Part shown: positions 1 to 7,737 of the stretch, one piece after another | How the letters are laid out: every line of letters begins with the position of its first letter | Position numbering within the stretch: position 1 is the stretch's first letter | NCBI GenBank assembly: GCA_947629585.1 | Contig: CANREH010000007.1 | Span: 1 to 59,410 of the forward strand | Source: an uncultured Lachnospiraceae bacterium | GTDB taxonomy: Bacteria; Bacillota; Clostridia; Lachnospirales; Lachnospiraceae | Direction: 5' to 3' | Length of the DNA: 59,410 bases | Made by a program: the position numbers and the translations under genes | Notes under the pieces: model-generated | Told to the model about the DNA's origin: nothing | What the model saw: the letters and a program-made list of their open reading frames with translations, nothing else | Databases searched by the model: none

Positions 1-1319
1 TGTGAACGCAGGGAATGCAGGGTCACTTTGGAAATGTCATGCCCGTCAATCAAAATTTTTCCCGACTGGATATCATAGAAACGGCTTAAAAGGCTGACAA
101 TCGTGGTTTTTCCGCCGCCCGTAGGCCCTACCAGGGCAATCATCTCCCCCGGCTTTACCTCAAAGTTTACATGATTCAGCACCTTAGTTTCTTCTACATA
201 GGAAAAGGACACATCCTGAAAGCTCACCGCGCCTTCCACTTCCGGAAGCTCGTAAGCGTCCGCAGCGTCTGCAATCGCAGGCTTTTCTTCCAGCACCTCA
301 AAAATACGCTCCATATTCGTCGTCAGCGTCGTGATATTCTGAAGGAGTTGGCATAAGTTAAACAGCGCGTCCGCAAACTGCTGGACATACGTTGTCAGGC
401 TGACTACAAGCCCGAGCGTCAGGGTTGTCAGTGGATTATTGGTAATCATATACAGGGAAACGCCGTAAATCACGATAATGCAGACAAGGCGGATGCCGCC
501 GTGCGCCAGCGGGAACACCGCTTCCCGATAATGGGTTTCCTGCATAAAGGAATGGGTACACTGATCGATCAGATCATAAATAATTTCACCGTTTAATTTT
601 TCCCGGTTAAATGCCCGGATGACCTCCACGCCATTGATATCCTCCGCAACAAAAGCGGTCCGGTTGCTGTTTTTATTTTTGGAAATCCTCGTTTTTTTCT
701 GCAGCATCCTCATCAAAAAGACCGCAAGGGCAAGCAGCGGGATCTCCACGACAAACACACATAACGCCAGATGGATTTCCAGAATGCACACCATAATCAC
801 CGTAAATACTACTGTAAAAAAGTTGACGACAATCGTGGTAAGCTGGTTGATGAAAATCTGGGAAATCTCGTCGGCGTAGCTGGTAATCCTGACTAAGATC
901 TTTCCGGTCGGGCGGCTGTCATAATAGTCAAAGCTAAGCTCCATGAGCTTCTTAAACATATCGTCCCTGAGCTCGCAGACAATCTGATTTCCCAGGCGCA
1001 CCGTCGTAATGCTGTTAATGTAAGAGGTAATAATCTGCCCGATTAACACCGCTGTCCATGTCGAAAGTATAATCACCGCCGCCGTCTGGTATCCCGGCCT
1101 CATGACGCCGTCCTGCGGCAGTACCTTATTGATAATATACATATTCAGCACCGACGGAACCATAGAAAGGATACTGTTTAAAATCAGGAAGAAAAACACC
1201 AAAATATAGGTTTTTGTATATTTTTTCCCATAGGAAAGCAGCTTTCCCAGCATTTCCAGACTGAACTTCCTGACCACCATTTCATCTTCAAAATAGAGGT
1301 TACGTTTCTTCTCACTCAT
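1..1319 (-). CDS. ABC exporter half-transporter, C-terminus cut by window start
   Basis: An open frame runs from an ATG at 1319 to the window edge (about 439 residues, no stop). It has an N-terminal transmembrane region typical of ABC exporters (hydrophobic segments near residues 25-80 and 130-190) and then the beginning of a nucleotide-binding domain with a Walker A motif GPTGGGKTT close to the edge; signature and Walker B lie outside. Its ATG overlaps the stop of the preceding ABC gene by 8 nt, so the two are translationally coupled and most likely form a heterodimeric exporter of the LmrCD/BmrCD type, located in the membrane and pumping an unknown substrate outward with ATP. Substrate cannot be told from sequence. 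Confidence 0.88.
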   Translation of the reverse strand, partial: MSEKKRNLYFEDEMVVRKFSLEMLGKLLSYGKKYTKTYILVFFFLILNSILSMVPSVLNMYIINKVLPQDGVMRPGYQTAAVIILSTWTAVLIGQIITSYINSITTVRLGNQIVCELRDDMFKKLMELSFDYYDSRPTGKILVRITSYADEISQIFINQLTTIVVNFFTVVFTVIMVCILEIHLALCVFVVEIPLLALAVFLMRMLQKKTRISKNKNSNRTAFVAEDINGVEVIRAFNREKLNGEIIYDLIDQCTHSFMQETHYREAVFPLAHGGIRLVCIIVIYGVSLYMITNNPLTTLTLGLVVSLTTYVQQFADALFNLCQLLQNITTLTTNMERIFEVLEEKPAIADAADAYELPEVEGAVSFQDVSFSYVEETKVLNHVNFEVKPGEMIALVGPTGGGKTTIVSLLSRFYDIQSGKILIDGHDISKVTLHSLRS

Positions 1320-3153
1320 CCATCAGCACCTCATTTCCCGACTGTCTCCTGTAAATATCCGCATACGCCCCGTTCATCGCCAAAAGCTCCTCATGCGTGC
1401 CGCGCTCCTTGATCCGCCCGTCCTCCAGAAACAGAATTTCGTCCATGTCCCTGACGGCGCTGACGCGGTGCGTCGCCATCAAAAGCGTGCGGTCGCCGAT
1501 ATGCTCTTTGATATTCGTAAAAATTTTTTTCTCTGTTTCCAGATCGAGCGCGCTTGTGCAGTCGTCCAGCACCAGGACAGGAGCGTCCTTTAACATGGCC
1601 CTTGCCACGGAAACTCTCTGCTTCTGTCCACCGGAAAGCCCGAAGCCTTTTTCCCCTACAATCGTGCCATAGCCGTCCGGAAGGCGGTCCGCAAACTCGT
1701 CCACCTCCGCCATGCGCCCGCAGTAACGGATCTTTTCCTGCTCCGCGAAAGGATTGTAAAAGGCAATGTTGGCTTCAATGGTATTGGAAAACAGAAAGAC
1801 CTCCTGCATGGCATAGCCGAACTGCCGGATAATCTCCTGCCTGTCATAAGCATGAATCTCTTCGCCGTTTAATGTAAGCTGCCCTTTCCCATACTCCCGC
1901 CAGGTCTGGATCGTCTTTAACAAGACCGTCTTTCCGCTTCCGGTCTTTCCCATAATGCCGATTTTCTTTCCATACGGGATATCCACCGTAATATCCTTTA
2001 AAATCTCCGCCCTCTGCCCGTTTTCCGCTTCTTCTTCGGCATAAACCGTCACATGCTCTAAGCGGATATGCGGCTTTGACTCCGGAATCTTTGCGTCCCC
2101 ATACGATTCCATAATCTTATCCTGCTTATTTAAAAACCCAAACAGACGCTGGCTGCTGACAACGCTGCTCTGGATTTCACCGAGGTTATTGGAAATCGCG
2201 ATAAACTGCCTTGCAATCGTCATCAGATAGGACAGAAAGCTGGTAAATTCCCCGTTTGTCATATTCATGCGGATCGACAGGATAATCCCGAAAATCATGC
2301 TGATAATATACAGAGAATTTTGGATAACGGAAAATTCCATAGAAAACTTCGCGCGAAAATCACCGAAGTCAAAAGAAACGTCCCGGACCTCTTCATTCTT
2401 TTTTGCAAAAATTGAATGCTGATAATCCTCCTTCGCATACGCCTTAATAGTACGAATTCCGTAAATGCTCTCCTGAATCTCAGTATTTAAGCTTGCGCCC
2501 TTCTGCCATGTCCGGTCATAATATTTCTTGCTGTCGCGCATATAATTCCTCGTGACATAGACAAACAGGCATCCGGTAATGACCGGGAAAATCATCAAAA
2601 TGCCGTTTAAGCGGAACAGATAAACTGCCGATACGGTTATGTAAAAAATTGGGTTTAAGAGACGCGGGATAAAGTCCACATAAAGCGTCTTTAATGTAAG
2701 CGGGTCCTGGTTGGCAATCGTCATCAGCTCCCCGGCGGAATACTCGTTGAGCAGGCTGTTGCTGGAATGGTTAATCTTATCCAGCGCATCCTTCCTCATT
2801 TCCCGCTCGCTCTTGATCCCGATCCAGTGCGACATATGCCAGTGGACATAAAACGTGATAAAAAAGACGATCAAAATCACTAAAAATACCCCGCTCAAAC
2901 GCAGGAAAATCGTCTGATAATCCTCCGGCGGGACATCGGCGATCACAAAATTAAAGAAACTGGAATCGTCCACAGGCGCTTTCCCGAACGCCGGGTTAAT
3001 CACCTTGTCCACCAGAAGCGCCAGGATCTGCGGCTCTACCAAAAGCACGATCATATGTACAAACCCCAGCAGATATCCCAGAATATGGAGCGGGATATAC
3101 TTTTTGAAATACGGCATCGTATTTCTTATCAATTCCTTCATGTTTTGTATCAT
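1312..3153 (-). CDS. ABC exporter half-transporter (permease-ATPase fusion)
   Basis: 613 residues, the usual size for a half-transporter. Residues 1-330 carry the six-helix ABC membrane domain; residues about 360-600 form the ATPase with Walker A GKTGSGKT (about 400), signature LSGGQKQR (about 505) and Walker B followed by Asp instead of the catalytic Glu (VLVLDDCTSALD, about 525). The Glu-to-Asp change marks a degenerate site, as in one subunit of heterodimeric exporters, and fits pairing with the overlapping downstream ABC gene. The start ATG at 3153 lacks a clear Shine-Dalgarno sequence; a GGAG lies too far upstream, and ATG five codons later is an alternative. It follows mtaB by 51 nt. 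Substrate unknown. Confidence 0.92.
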   Translation of the reverse strand: MIQNMKELIRNTMPYFKKYIPLHILGYLLGFVHMIVLLVEPQILALLVDKVINPAFGKAPVDDSSFFNFVIADVPPEDYQTIFLRLSGVFLVILIVFFITFYVHWHMSHWIGIKSEREMRKDALDKINHSSNSLLNEYSAGELMTIANQDPLTLKTLYVDFIPRLLNPIFYITVSAVYLFRLNGILMIFPVITGCLFVYVTRNYMRDSKKYYDRTWQKGASLNTEIQESIYGIRTIKAYAKEDYQHSIFAKKNEEVRDVSFDFGDFRAKFSMEFSVIQNSLYIISMIFGIILSIRMNMTNGEFTSFLSYLMTIARQFIAISNNLGEIQSSVVSSQRLFGFLNKQDKIMESYGDAKIPESKPHIRLEHVTVYAEEEAENGQRAEILKDITVDIPYGKKIGIMGKTGSGKTVLLKTIQTWREYGKGQLTLNGEEIHAYDRQEIIRQFGYAMQEVFLFSNTIEANIAFYNPFAEQEKIRYCGRMAEVDEFADRLPDGYGTIVGEKGFGLSGGQKQRVSVARAMLKDAPVLVLDDCTSALDLETEKKIFTNIKEHIGDRTLLMATHRVSAVRDMDEILFLEDGRIKERGTHEELLAMNGAYADIYRRQSGNEVLMDE

Positions 3154-3204
3154 GCCAAAGGCGTGATCCCTGTGCCTGCCTCTGGCTTCTCCTTTCCATA
3201 TCTT

Positions 3205-4545
3205 TTATAAAAACTCCCCGCCCAATCCAAACTCCGCCGTTTCTTTGATCCTGACCTCTGCCAGCTTGTTGGAGAGATCTTTCCTTCCCTCCGACGGCAC
3301 AAAAACCTTGACATACCGCATGGTATGCCCTGTCCAGAAGGTTTTTCCGCCTATCTGCACGGCTTCCTCCAGCAAAAGCATTTCCTTTTTCCCAAGAAAC
3401 AGTTTTTGATAGTTATACCTCATTTGTTTCTCCAATGCAAGCAATATTTCACTCCGCTTCTTTTTTCTCTCCTCCGGCACCTGATCCGGCATTGTCTCTG
3501 CCCTTGTCCCCTTTCGTTTGGAATACGGGAAAATATGCATCTGTGAAAACGCGGCGGTTTCCAGGAAACGCCTGCATTCCTCAAAATCTTCTTCCGTCTC
3601 CCCCGGAAATCCCACAATGACATCCGTGGTAATGGCGGGAAGCTCAAAATAACGGCGCAGCATCTGACACTTTTCTAAATATTCCTCCGCCGTATAATGG
3701 CGGTTCATGCGCTTTAATGTCCGGTTACAGCCGCTCTGCAGCGATAAATGAAAATGCGGGCAGAACTTTTCATTTTCTGCTAACGCCCCCGCAAATTTCT
3801 CTGTCATAATCCCCGGCTCCAGCGATCCCAGCCGAATCCTCTGAATCGTTTCGATTTCAGAAAGCTTCTCAATCACATCCAAAAGCTGCGGGCGGGAGCT
3901 TTCCGGAAAATCCATCCCATAGGAGGACAGATGGATTCCCGTCAGGACAATCTCCTGATAACCCGCGTCCGCAAGCCCCTTCACTTCTTCTTTAATATCC
4001 TCCAAAGCCCGGCTCCGTATCCTTCCTCTGGCATAGGGAATAATACAGTAGGAGCAAAACTGGTTACAGCCGTCCTGGATTTTAATCGAAGCCCTTGTTC
4101 TCTCTGCTGCCCCGGTAATCAATAATGGTTCATATTCTGTCTTTGTGTTTAAATCCTTAAGGTACGCTTCCGTTTCTCTATGCTGTTCTTCCTTATGGCT
4201 AAGATATGCTTCCACAATGGAAACAATCTCCTTCTTCCTGTTGTTGCCCACAATAATATCCACAGCCGGATCTGCCGCAGCCTCTTTTTGTGCCGTCTGG
4301 ACATAACAGCCCGCCGCTACAATCACCGCCTGCGGATGGAGCTTCCTCGCCCGGTGAAGCATCTGCCTTGACTTCCTGTCGGCGATATTGGTTACGCTGC
4401 AGGTATTGATTACGTAAACCTCCGCCTCCTCCTGGAAACCGGCAATCTGATAGCCCGCGTCCGCAAACAGCTTCTGCATGGCGTCCGTTTCATAAGAATT
4501 TACCTTGCAGCCCAAGGTTAAAAATGCCGCCCGTTTCTTTTCCAT
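3205..4545 (-). CDS. mtaB: tRNA t6A37 methylthiotransferase MtaB
   Basis: 446 residues, full length. Radical SAM methylthiotransferase that adds a methylthio group to N6-threonylcarbamoyladenosine at position 37 of tRNAs reading ANN codons. N-terminal UPF0004 domain has the three cluster cysteines C13 (TLGCKVNSYET), C49 and C80; the radical SAM cluster is DGCNQFCSYC (C160, C164, C167), and a TRAM-like region ends the protein. The TLGCKVN start separates MtaB from MiaB and RimO. ATG at 4545 is preceded by an AAAGGA ribosome site. First gene of a likely mtaB-ABC-ABC unit; a GC-rich stem-loop (4589-4619) lies in its leader. Confidence 0.95.
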   Translation of the reverse strand: MEKKRAAFLTLGCKVNSYETDAMQKLFADAGYQIAGFQEEAEVYVINTCSVTNIADRKSRQMLHRARKLHPQAVIVAAGCYVQTAQKEAAADPAVDIIVGNNRKKEIVSIVEAYLSHKEEQHRETEAYLKDLNTKTEYEPLLITGAAERTRASIKIQDGCNQFCSYCIIPYARGRIRSRALEDIKEEVKGLADAGYQEIVLTGIHLSSYGMDFPESSRPQLLDVIEKLSEIETIQRIRLGSLEPGIMTEKFAGALAENEKFCPHFHLSLQSGCNRTLKRMNRHYTAEEYLEKCQMLRRYFELPAITTDVIVGFPGETEEDFEECRRFLETAAFSQMHIFPYSKRKGTRAETMPDQVPEERKKKRSEILLALEKQMRYNYQKLFLGKKEMLLLEEAVQIGGKTFWTGHTMRYVKVFVPSEGRKDLSNKLAEVRIKETAEFGLGGEFL

Positions 4546-4588
4546 AAATATTGATCCTTTCTAAACTGATACGTTTCATACAGCCTTT

Positions 4589-4619
4589 GCCCGCACCAGG
4601 CTCTCCTCAACAGCCGGGC
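4589..4619 (-). promoter_or_regulatory. stem-loop in the mtaB leader
   Basis: GCCCG (4589-4593) pairs with CGGGC (4615-4619), with an inner GGCT/AGCC pairing. It lies about 45 nt upstream of the mtaB start in the divergent region between mtaB and the HPr-like gene. No T-tract follows on the minus strand, so this is not an obvious terminator. Its function is unknown, and it may be only a local leader structure. Confidence 0.25.
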
Positions 4620-4683
4620 ACAATTTCCCTCTGCATCCGTCTGTTGTCCGAATCGCTGTGCCAGAATTTTTATAGATTGTATA

Positions 4684-4712
4684 TTGACTTTCCTCCGTCA
4701 AACAGGTACTAT
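4684..4712 (+). promoter_or_regulatory. sigma-A type promoter of the HPr-like gene
   Basis: TTGACT (4684-4689), a 17-nt spacer and TACTAT (4707-4712) form a good vegetative promoter on the plus strand, 34 nt before the HPr-like start. The -35 box is the left arm of a small dyad, TTGAC-N8-GTCAA (4684-4701), which could be a repressor half-site or coincidence. A strong ribosome site AGGAGGT follows at 4734-4740. Confidence 0.7.
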
Positions 4713-4745
4713 AAGATATGAAAAAAGTATATCAGGAGGTAGCAT

Positions 4746-4982
4746 ATGAAGACTGTTAAAATTTCTTTAAATTCCATTGATAAGGTAAAGGCATTCGTAA
4801 ACGACGTTACAAAGTTTGATACTGATTTCGATCTTGTATCCGGCCGTTATGTTATTGATGCAAAATCCATCATGGGAATCTTCAGTCTGGATTTGTCAAA
4901 GCCAATCGAATTAAACATCCACAGTGAAGAAGCCGTGAACACGATTATGGACACGCTTGCTCCATATATTGTCGAAGAATAA
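4746..4982 (+). CDS. HPr-like protein without the active-site histidine
   Basis: 78 residues, with the length and pattern of HPr (PTS phosphocarrier). The region around residues 38-50 (DAKSIMGIFSLDL) matches the HPr Ser-46 segment, with Ser41 at the equivalent place. The N-terminal active-site loop that normally contains GIHARPA is replaced by NSIDKVK, so there is no phosphorylatable His15. It therefore cannot pass PEP phosphate, but might act as a Crh-like regulatory HPr if Ser41 is a target of HPr kinase; this is inference. ATG at 4746 has AGGAGG 6 nt upstream and its own promoter. It is transcribed convergently to purA. Confidence 0.85.
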   Translation: MKTVKISLNSIDKVKAFVNDVTKFDTDFDLVSGRYVIDAKSIMGIFSLDLSKPIELNIHSEEAVNTIMDTLAPYIVEE

Positions 4983-5022
4983 TCTTCATAATACATAATT
5001 CGTAATTTTGGCAGATAACAAC

Positions 5023-5063
5023 CTTCAGGGCGGCAAATTCTTTTAGAATCTGTCGCCCTGAAG
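5023..5063. terminator. bidirectional hairpin between HPr-like gene and purA
   Basis: CTTCAGGGCG (5023-5032) pairs perfectly with CGCCCTGAAG (5054-5063), with additional AATTC/GAATC pairing inside. It lies between the stop of the plus-strand HPr-like gene (4982) and the stop of the minus-strand purA (5082), where a shared terminator is expected. T-tracts are weak on both sides, so efficiency is uncertain. Confidence 0.6.
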
Positions 5064-5081
5064 TTGTATCCGCTATGTAGC

Positions 5082-6359
5082 TTAACGGTAGATAATATCA
5101 TTCCTGTTCGGTCCATTGGAGACCATCGTTATCGGCACTTCCAGTTCTTTTTCAATAAACTCTATATACTTCCTGCAGTTTTCCGGTAAATCTTCATATT
5201 TTTTAATGCCGCGGATATCCGTTTTCCAGCCCGGAAGCTTTTCATAGACCGGTTTTGCCTTTGCAAGCCCTGCCGTCGTCGGGAAATCCCTTGTCACTTT
5301 CCCGTCAATCTCATAGCCGACGCAGATTGGAAGCTCGTCAAGATAGCCCAGCACGTCCAGAACCGTCAAAGCGACATCCGTAGCTCCCTGCAGCTTACAG
5401 CCGTAGCGGGAAGCGACTGCGTCAAACCATCCCATCCGTCTTGGCCTTCCTGTCGTCGCTCCAAACTCGCCGCTGTCGCCGCCGCGCCTTCTTAGCTCGT
5501 CGGCCTCTTCCCCGAAAATCTCACTGACAAATTCTCCTGCGCCGACCGCGCTCGAATACGCCTTTACCACCGTCACAATCCGCTTAATCTCATACGGCGG
5601 GATTCCTGCGCCGATTGCGCCGTAGGCTGCCAGCGTAGAAGAAGACGTTACCATCGGGTAAATGCCGAAATCCGGGTCCTTTAATGTGCCAAGCTGCCCT
5701 TCCAGCAGAATATTTTTGCCGTCTGCAATCGCCTGGCGGAGATATGCCGACGTATCGCAGACATACGGTTCCACCATTTCTTTATATTCCATTAAGGTAC
5801 GATACAATTCCTCTTCATCCAGCTTTGGCTTCCTGTATAAATGCTCTAAAATTACATTTTTCTGTACGCAGATACGGGCAATCTTCTCCCGGATTGTCTT
5901 CTCGTCCGCAAACAATTCCGAAACCTGGAAACCAATCTTGGCATACTTATCCGAATAAAACGGCGCAATGCCGGACTTGGTCGAACCAAAGGATGCCTTT
6001 CCCAGACGCTCCTCTTCATATTCGTCAAACTTAATATGGTACGGCATCAGGATCTGAGCGCGGTCTGAAACCAGAATCCGCGGCTTCGGGACATTCTTTG
6101 CCACGATATCCGCAAGCTCTTTCACCAGATAAGGGATATTGAGCGCAACGCCATTTCCGATAATGCAGGTCGTATGATCGTAAAATACGCCTGACGGCAG
6201 GAGATGCAGCGCAAATTTCCCATAATCGTTGATAATCGTATGGCCTGCATTACTTCCCCCCTGGAATCTCACGATAATATCCGATTCCTGCCCAAGCATA
6301 TCTGTGATCTTCCCTTTTCCTTCGTCACCCCAGTTTGCTCCAACAATCGCTGTTACCAT
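5082..6359 (-). CDS. purA: adenylosuccinate synthetase
   Basis: 425 residues. PurA catalyses the GTP-dependent joining of IMP and aspartate to adenylosuccinate, the first step from IMP to AMP, in the cytoplasm. Seen: the N-terminal phosphate-binding loop GANWGDEGKGK, the IMP-binding region NAGHTI, and TTGRPRRMGWFD in the C-terminal half. The frame opens further upstream (6383), but AGGAGG lies inside that extension, 9 nt before the ATG at 6359, so translation starts at MVTAIVGANW. It has its own promoter overlapped by a dyad (6411-6431). The neighbouring dnaJ lies upstream and is probably a separate unit. Confidence 0.95.
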   Translation of the reverse strand: MVTAIVGANWGDEGKGKITDMLGQESDIIVRFQGGSNAGHTIINDYGKFALHLLPSGVFYDHTTCIIGNGVALNIPYLVKELADIVAKNVPKPRILVSDRAQILMPYHIKFDEYEEERLGKASFGSTKSGIAPFYSDKYAKIGFQVSELFADEKTIREKIARICVQKNVILEHLYRKPKLDEEELYRTLMEYKEMVEPYVCDTSAYLRQAIADGKNILLEGQLGTLKDPDFGIYPMVTSSSTLAAYGAIGAGIPPYEIKRIVTVVKAYSSAVGAGEFVSEIFGEEADELRRRGGDSGEFGATTGRPRRMGWFDAVASRYGCKLQGATDVALTVLDVLGYLDELPICVGYEIDGKVTRDFPTTAGLAKAKPVYEKLPGWKTDIRGIKKYEDLPENCRKYIEFIEKELEVPITMVSNGPNRNDIIYR

Positions 6360-6400
6360 AAACCATATCCTCCTGTAAATCAATTTACTCTTTTTCAGGA

Positions 6401-6429
6401 ATTATACCACGTTTTACAGAGATTGTAAA
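6401..6429 (-). promoter_or_regulatory. purA promoter
   Basis: On the minus strand TTTACA (6424-6429), a 17-nt spacer and TATAAT (6401-6406) give a strong sigma-A promoter 41 nt before the purA start. The dyad at 6411-6431 covers the -35 box and most of the spacer. Confidence 0.72.
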
Positions 6430-6431
6430 AC
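6411..6431. promoter_or_regulatory. operator-like dyad over the purA promoter
   Basis: GTTTTACA (6411-6418), five bases, TGTAAAAC (6424-6431): a perfect 8-bp inverted repeat covering the -35 element and spacer of the purA promoter. Position and symmetry suit a repressor site. It could also act as a weak terminator hairpin for dnaJ, but no T-tract follows on the minus strand. The regulator cannot be named. Confidence 0.45.
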
Positions 6432-6436
6432 CCTTT

Positions 6437-7624
6437 TTATTTCCTCTTTTTCTTCTTGCTGAAAAATCCCTTGCCTTTTTCCTCACTGATATTTTCAGCC
6501 TCCCCGCCTTCCTCTGCCATCTGAGAGGAGGTTTTTCCGCCGTTCATGGACTCGTCAAAGCGGCGCAGCAAATCCTTCTGCTCCTCGGTGAGCTTTGTCG
6601 GAACCTGAACCACCAGATTGACGTAGTGATCGCCGCGGACCTGCTTGTTCCGGATGCTCGGGATTCCCTTTCCGCGCAGGCGCACCTTCGTATCGGTCTG
6701 CGTCCCCGGCTTTACGGTATAGATAACATCCCCGTCTACGGTCGCAATCCGGATATCCCCGCCCAGCACAGCCGTCGCATAAGACATGGATACCGTGGAA
6801 AATACGTCGTAATCCTGCCTCTGGAATACCGGATGCCTGGAAACCAGAACCTCTACCAACAGATCCCCTCTCGGGCCTCCGTTGACGCCCGGCTCACCCT
6901 TTCCGCGGATGCGGACGCTCTGCCCGTCGTCGATTCCCGCCGGAATCGTCACGGTAATTTTCTTTCTCCTGCTGACATAGCCGCTTCCATAACATTCCGG
7001 ACACTTTTCTTTAATAATCTTTCCAGTTCCCCGGCAGTCAGGGCATGGCTGCACATTCCTTACCATGCCGAACAAAGACTGCTGCGTAAACACAACCTGC
7101 CCCTTGCCGCCGCACTTGGAACAGGTTTCCGCGCTCGTCCCCGGCTTCGCCCCGGTTCCGTGGCAGACGCTGCATTCCTCCTTCAGGGTCAGATCCAGCT
7201 CTTTTTCACAGCCGGAAACCGACTCTTCAAACGTAATGCGGACGCTGGTGCGGATATTCGCCCCCTGCGCAGGGCCGTTCCTTGACTGCCTGCTTCTGCC
7301 GCCGCCGAACAGATCGCCGAAAATATCCCCAAAATCGCCAAAAATATCTCCCATATCCATGCTGCTGAAATCAAAGCCGCCGCCCCCGGCACCGCCTTCA
7401 AACGCCGCATGGCCAAACTGGTCATACTGCCGCCGCTTTTCCGGATCGCTTAAGACAGAATATGCCTCCGACGCTTCTTTAAATTTCTTCTCTGCCTCTG
7501 TATCTCCAGGATTCATATCCGGGTGATATTTTTTCGCAAGAACTCGGTACGCCTTTTTCAGTTCATCTTCCGTTGCCGTTCTGGAAACGCCAAGCACCTC
7601 GTAATAATCCCTTTTATCAGCCAT
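6437..7624 (-). CDS. dnaJ: chaperone DnaJ
   Basis: 395 residues. Hsp40 co-chaperone that brings substrates to DnaK and stimulates its ATPase. Seen in order: J-domain with HPD (KKYHPDMNP), Gly/Phe-rich region (residues about 70-115), four CxxCxGxG zinc-binding repeats ([32 protein letters not shown]), the C-terminal substrate domains, and a lysine-rich tail. The frame extends five codons further (7639), but an internal GAGG/AAAGG ribosome site supports the ATG at 7624 ([13 protein letters not shown]). Last gene of hrcA-grpE-dnaK-dnaJ, separated from dnaK by a stem-loop. Confidence 0.96.
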   Translation of the reverse strand: MADKRDYYEVLGVSRTATEDELKKAYRVLAKKYHPDMNPGDTEAEKKFKEASEAYSVLSDPEKRRQYDQFGHAAFEGGAGGGGFDFSSMDMGDIFGDFGDIFGDLFGGGRSRQSRNGPAQGANIRTSVRITFEESVSGCEKELDLTLKEECSVCHGTGAKPGTSAETCSKCGGKGQVVFTQQSLFGMVRNVQPCPDCRGTGKIIKEKCPECYGSGYVSRRKKITVTIPAGIDDGQSVRIRGKGEPGVNGGPRGDLLVEVLVSRHPVFQRQDYDVFSTVSMSYATAVLGGDIRIATVDGDVIYTVKPGTQTDTKVRLRGKGIPSIRNKQVRGDHYVNLVVQVPTKLTEEQKDLLRRFDESMNGGKTSSQMAEEGGEAENISEEKGKGFFSKKKKRK

Positions 7625-7661
7625 AACCTTTTCCCTCATTTCCTTATGATAACAGCTAAAA

Positions 7662-7695
7662 GATGTTTCGGATACTTTCCAATACCCGAAACATC
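7662..7695 (-). terminator. stem-loop between dnaK and dnaJ
   Basis: GATGTTTCGG (7662-7671) pairs perfectly with CCGAAACATC (7686-7695) across a 14-nt loop, and on the minus strand four T follow. It sits between dnaK and dnaJ in the same operon, so it is more likely a partial terminator or RNA-processing/stability element that lowers dnaJ expression relative to dnaK than a full stop. Confidence 0.5.
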
Positions 7696-7737
7696 CCCTG
7701 CTGTCTGAATTGATACGAACTGTTCAGATGATACTTT

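Noticed and set aside
4900..5116. Minus-strand 89-residue frame opposite the HPr-like gene
   Set aside because: The plus-strand gene has a strong promoter and ribosome site and a recognisable HPr pattern; the reverse frame has neither.
6626..7285. 219-residue open frame on the plus strand
   Set aside because: Antisense to dnaJ zinc-finger and substrate domains; no start signals.
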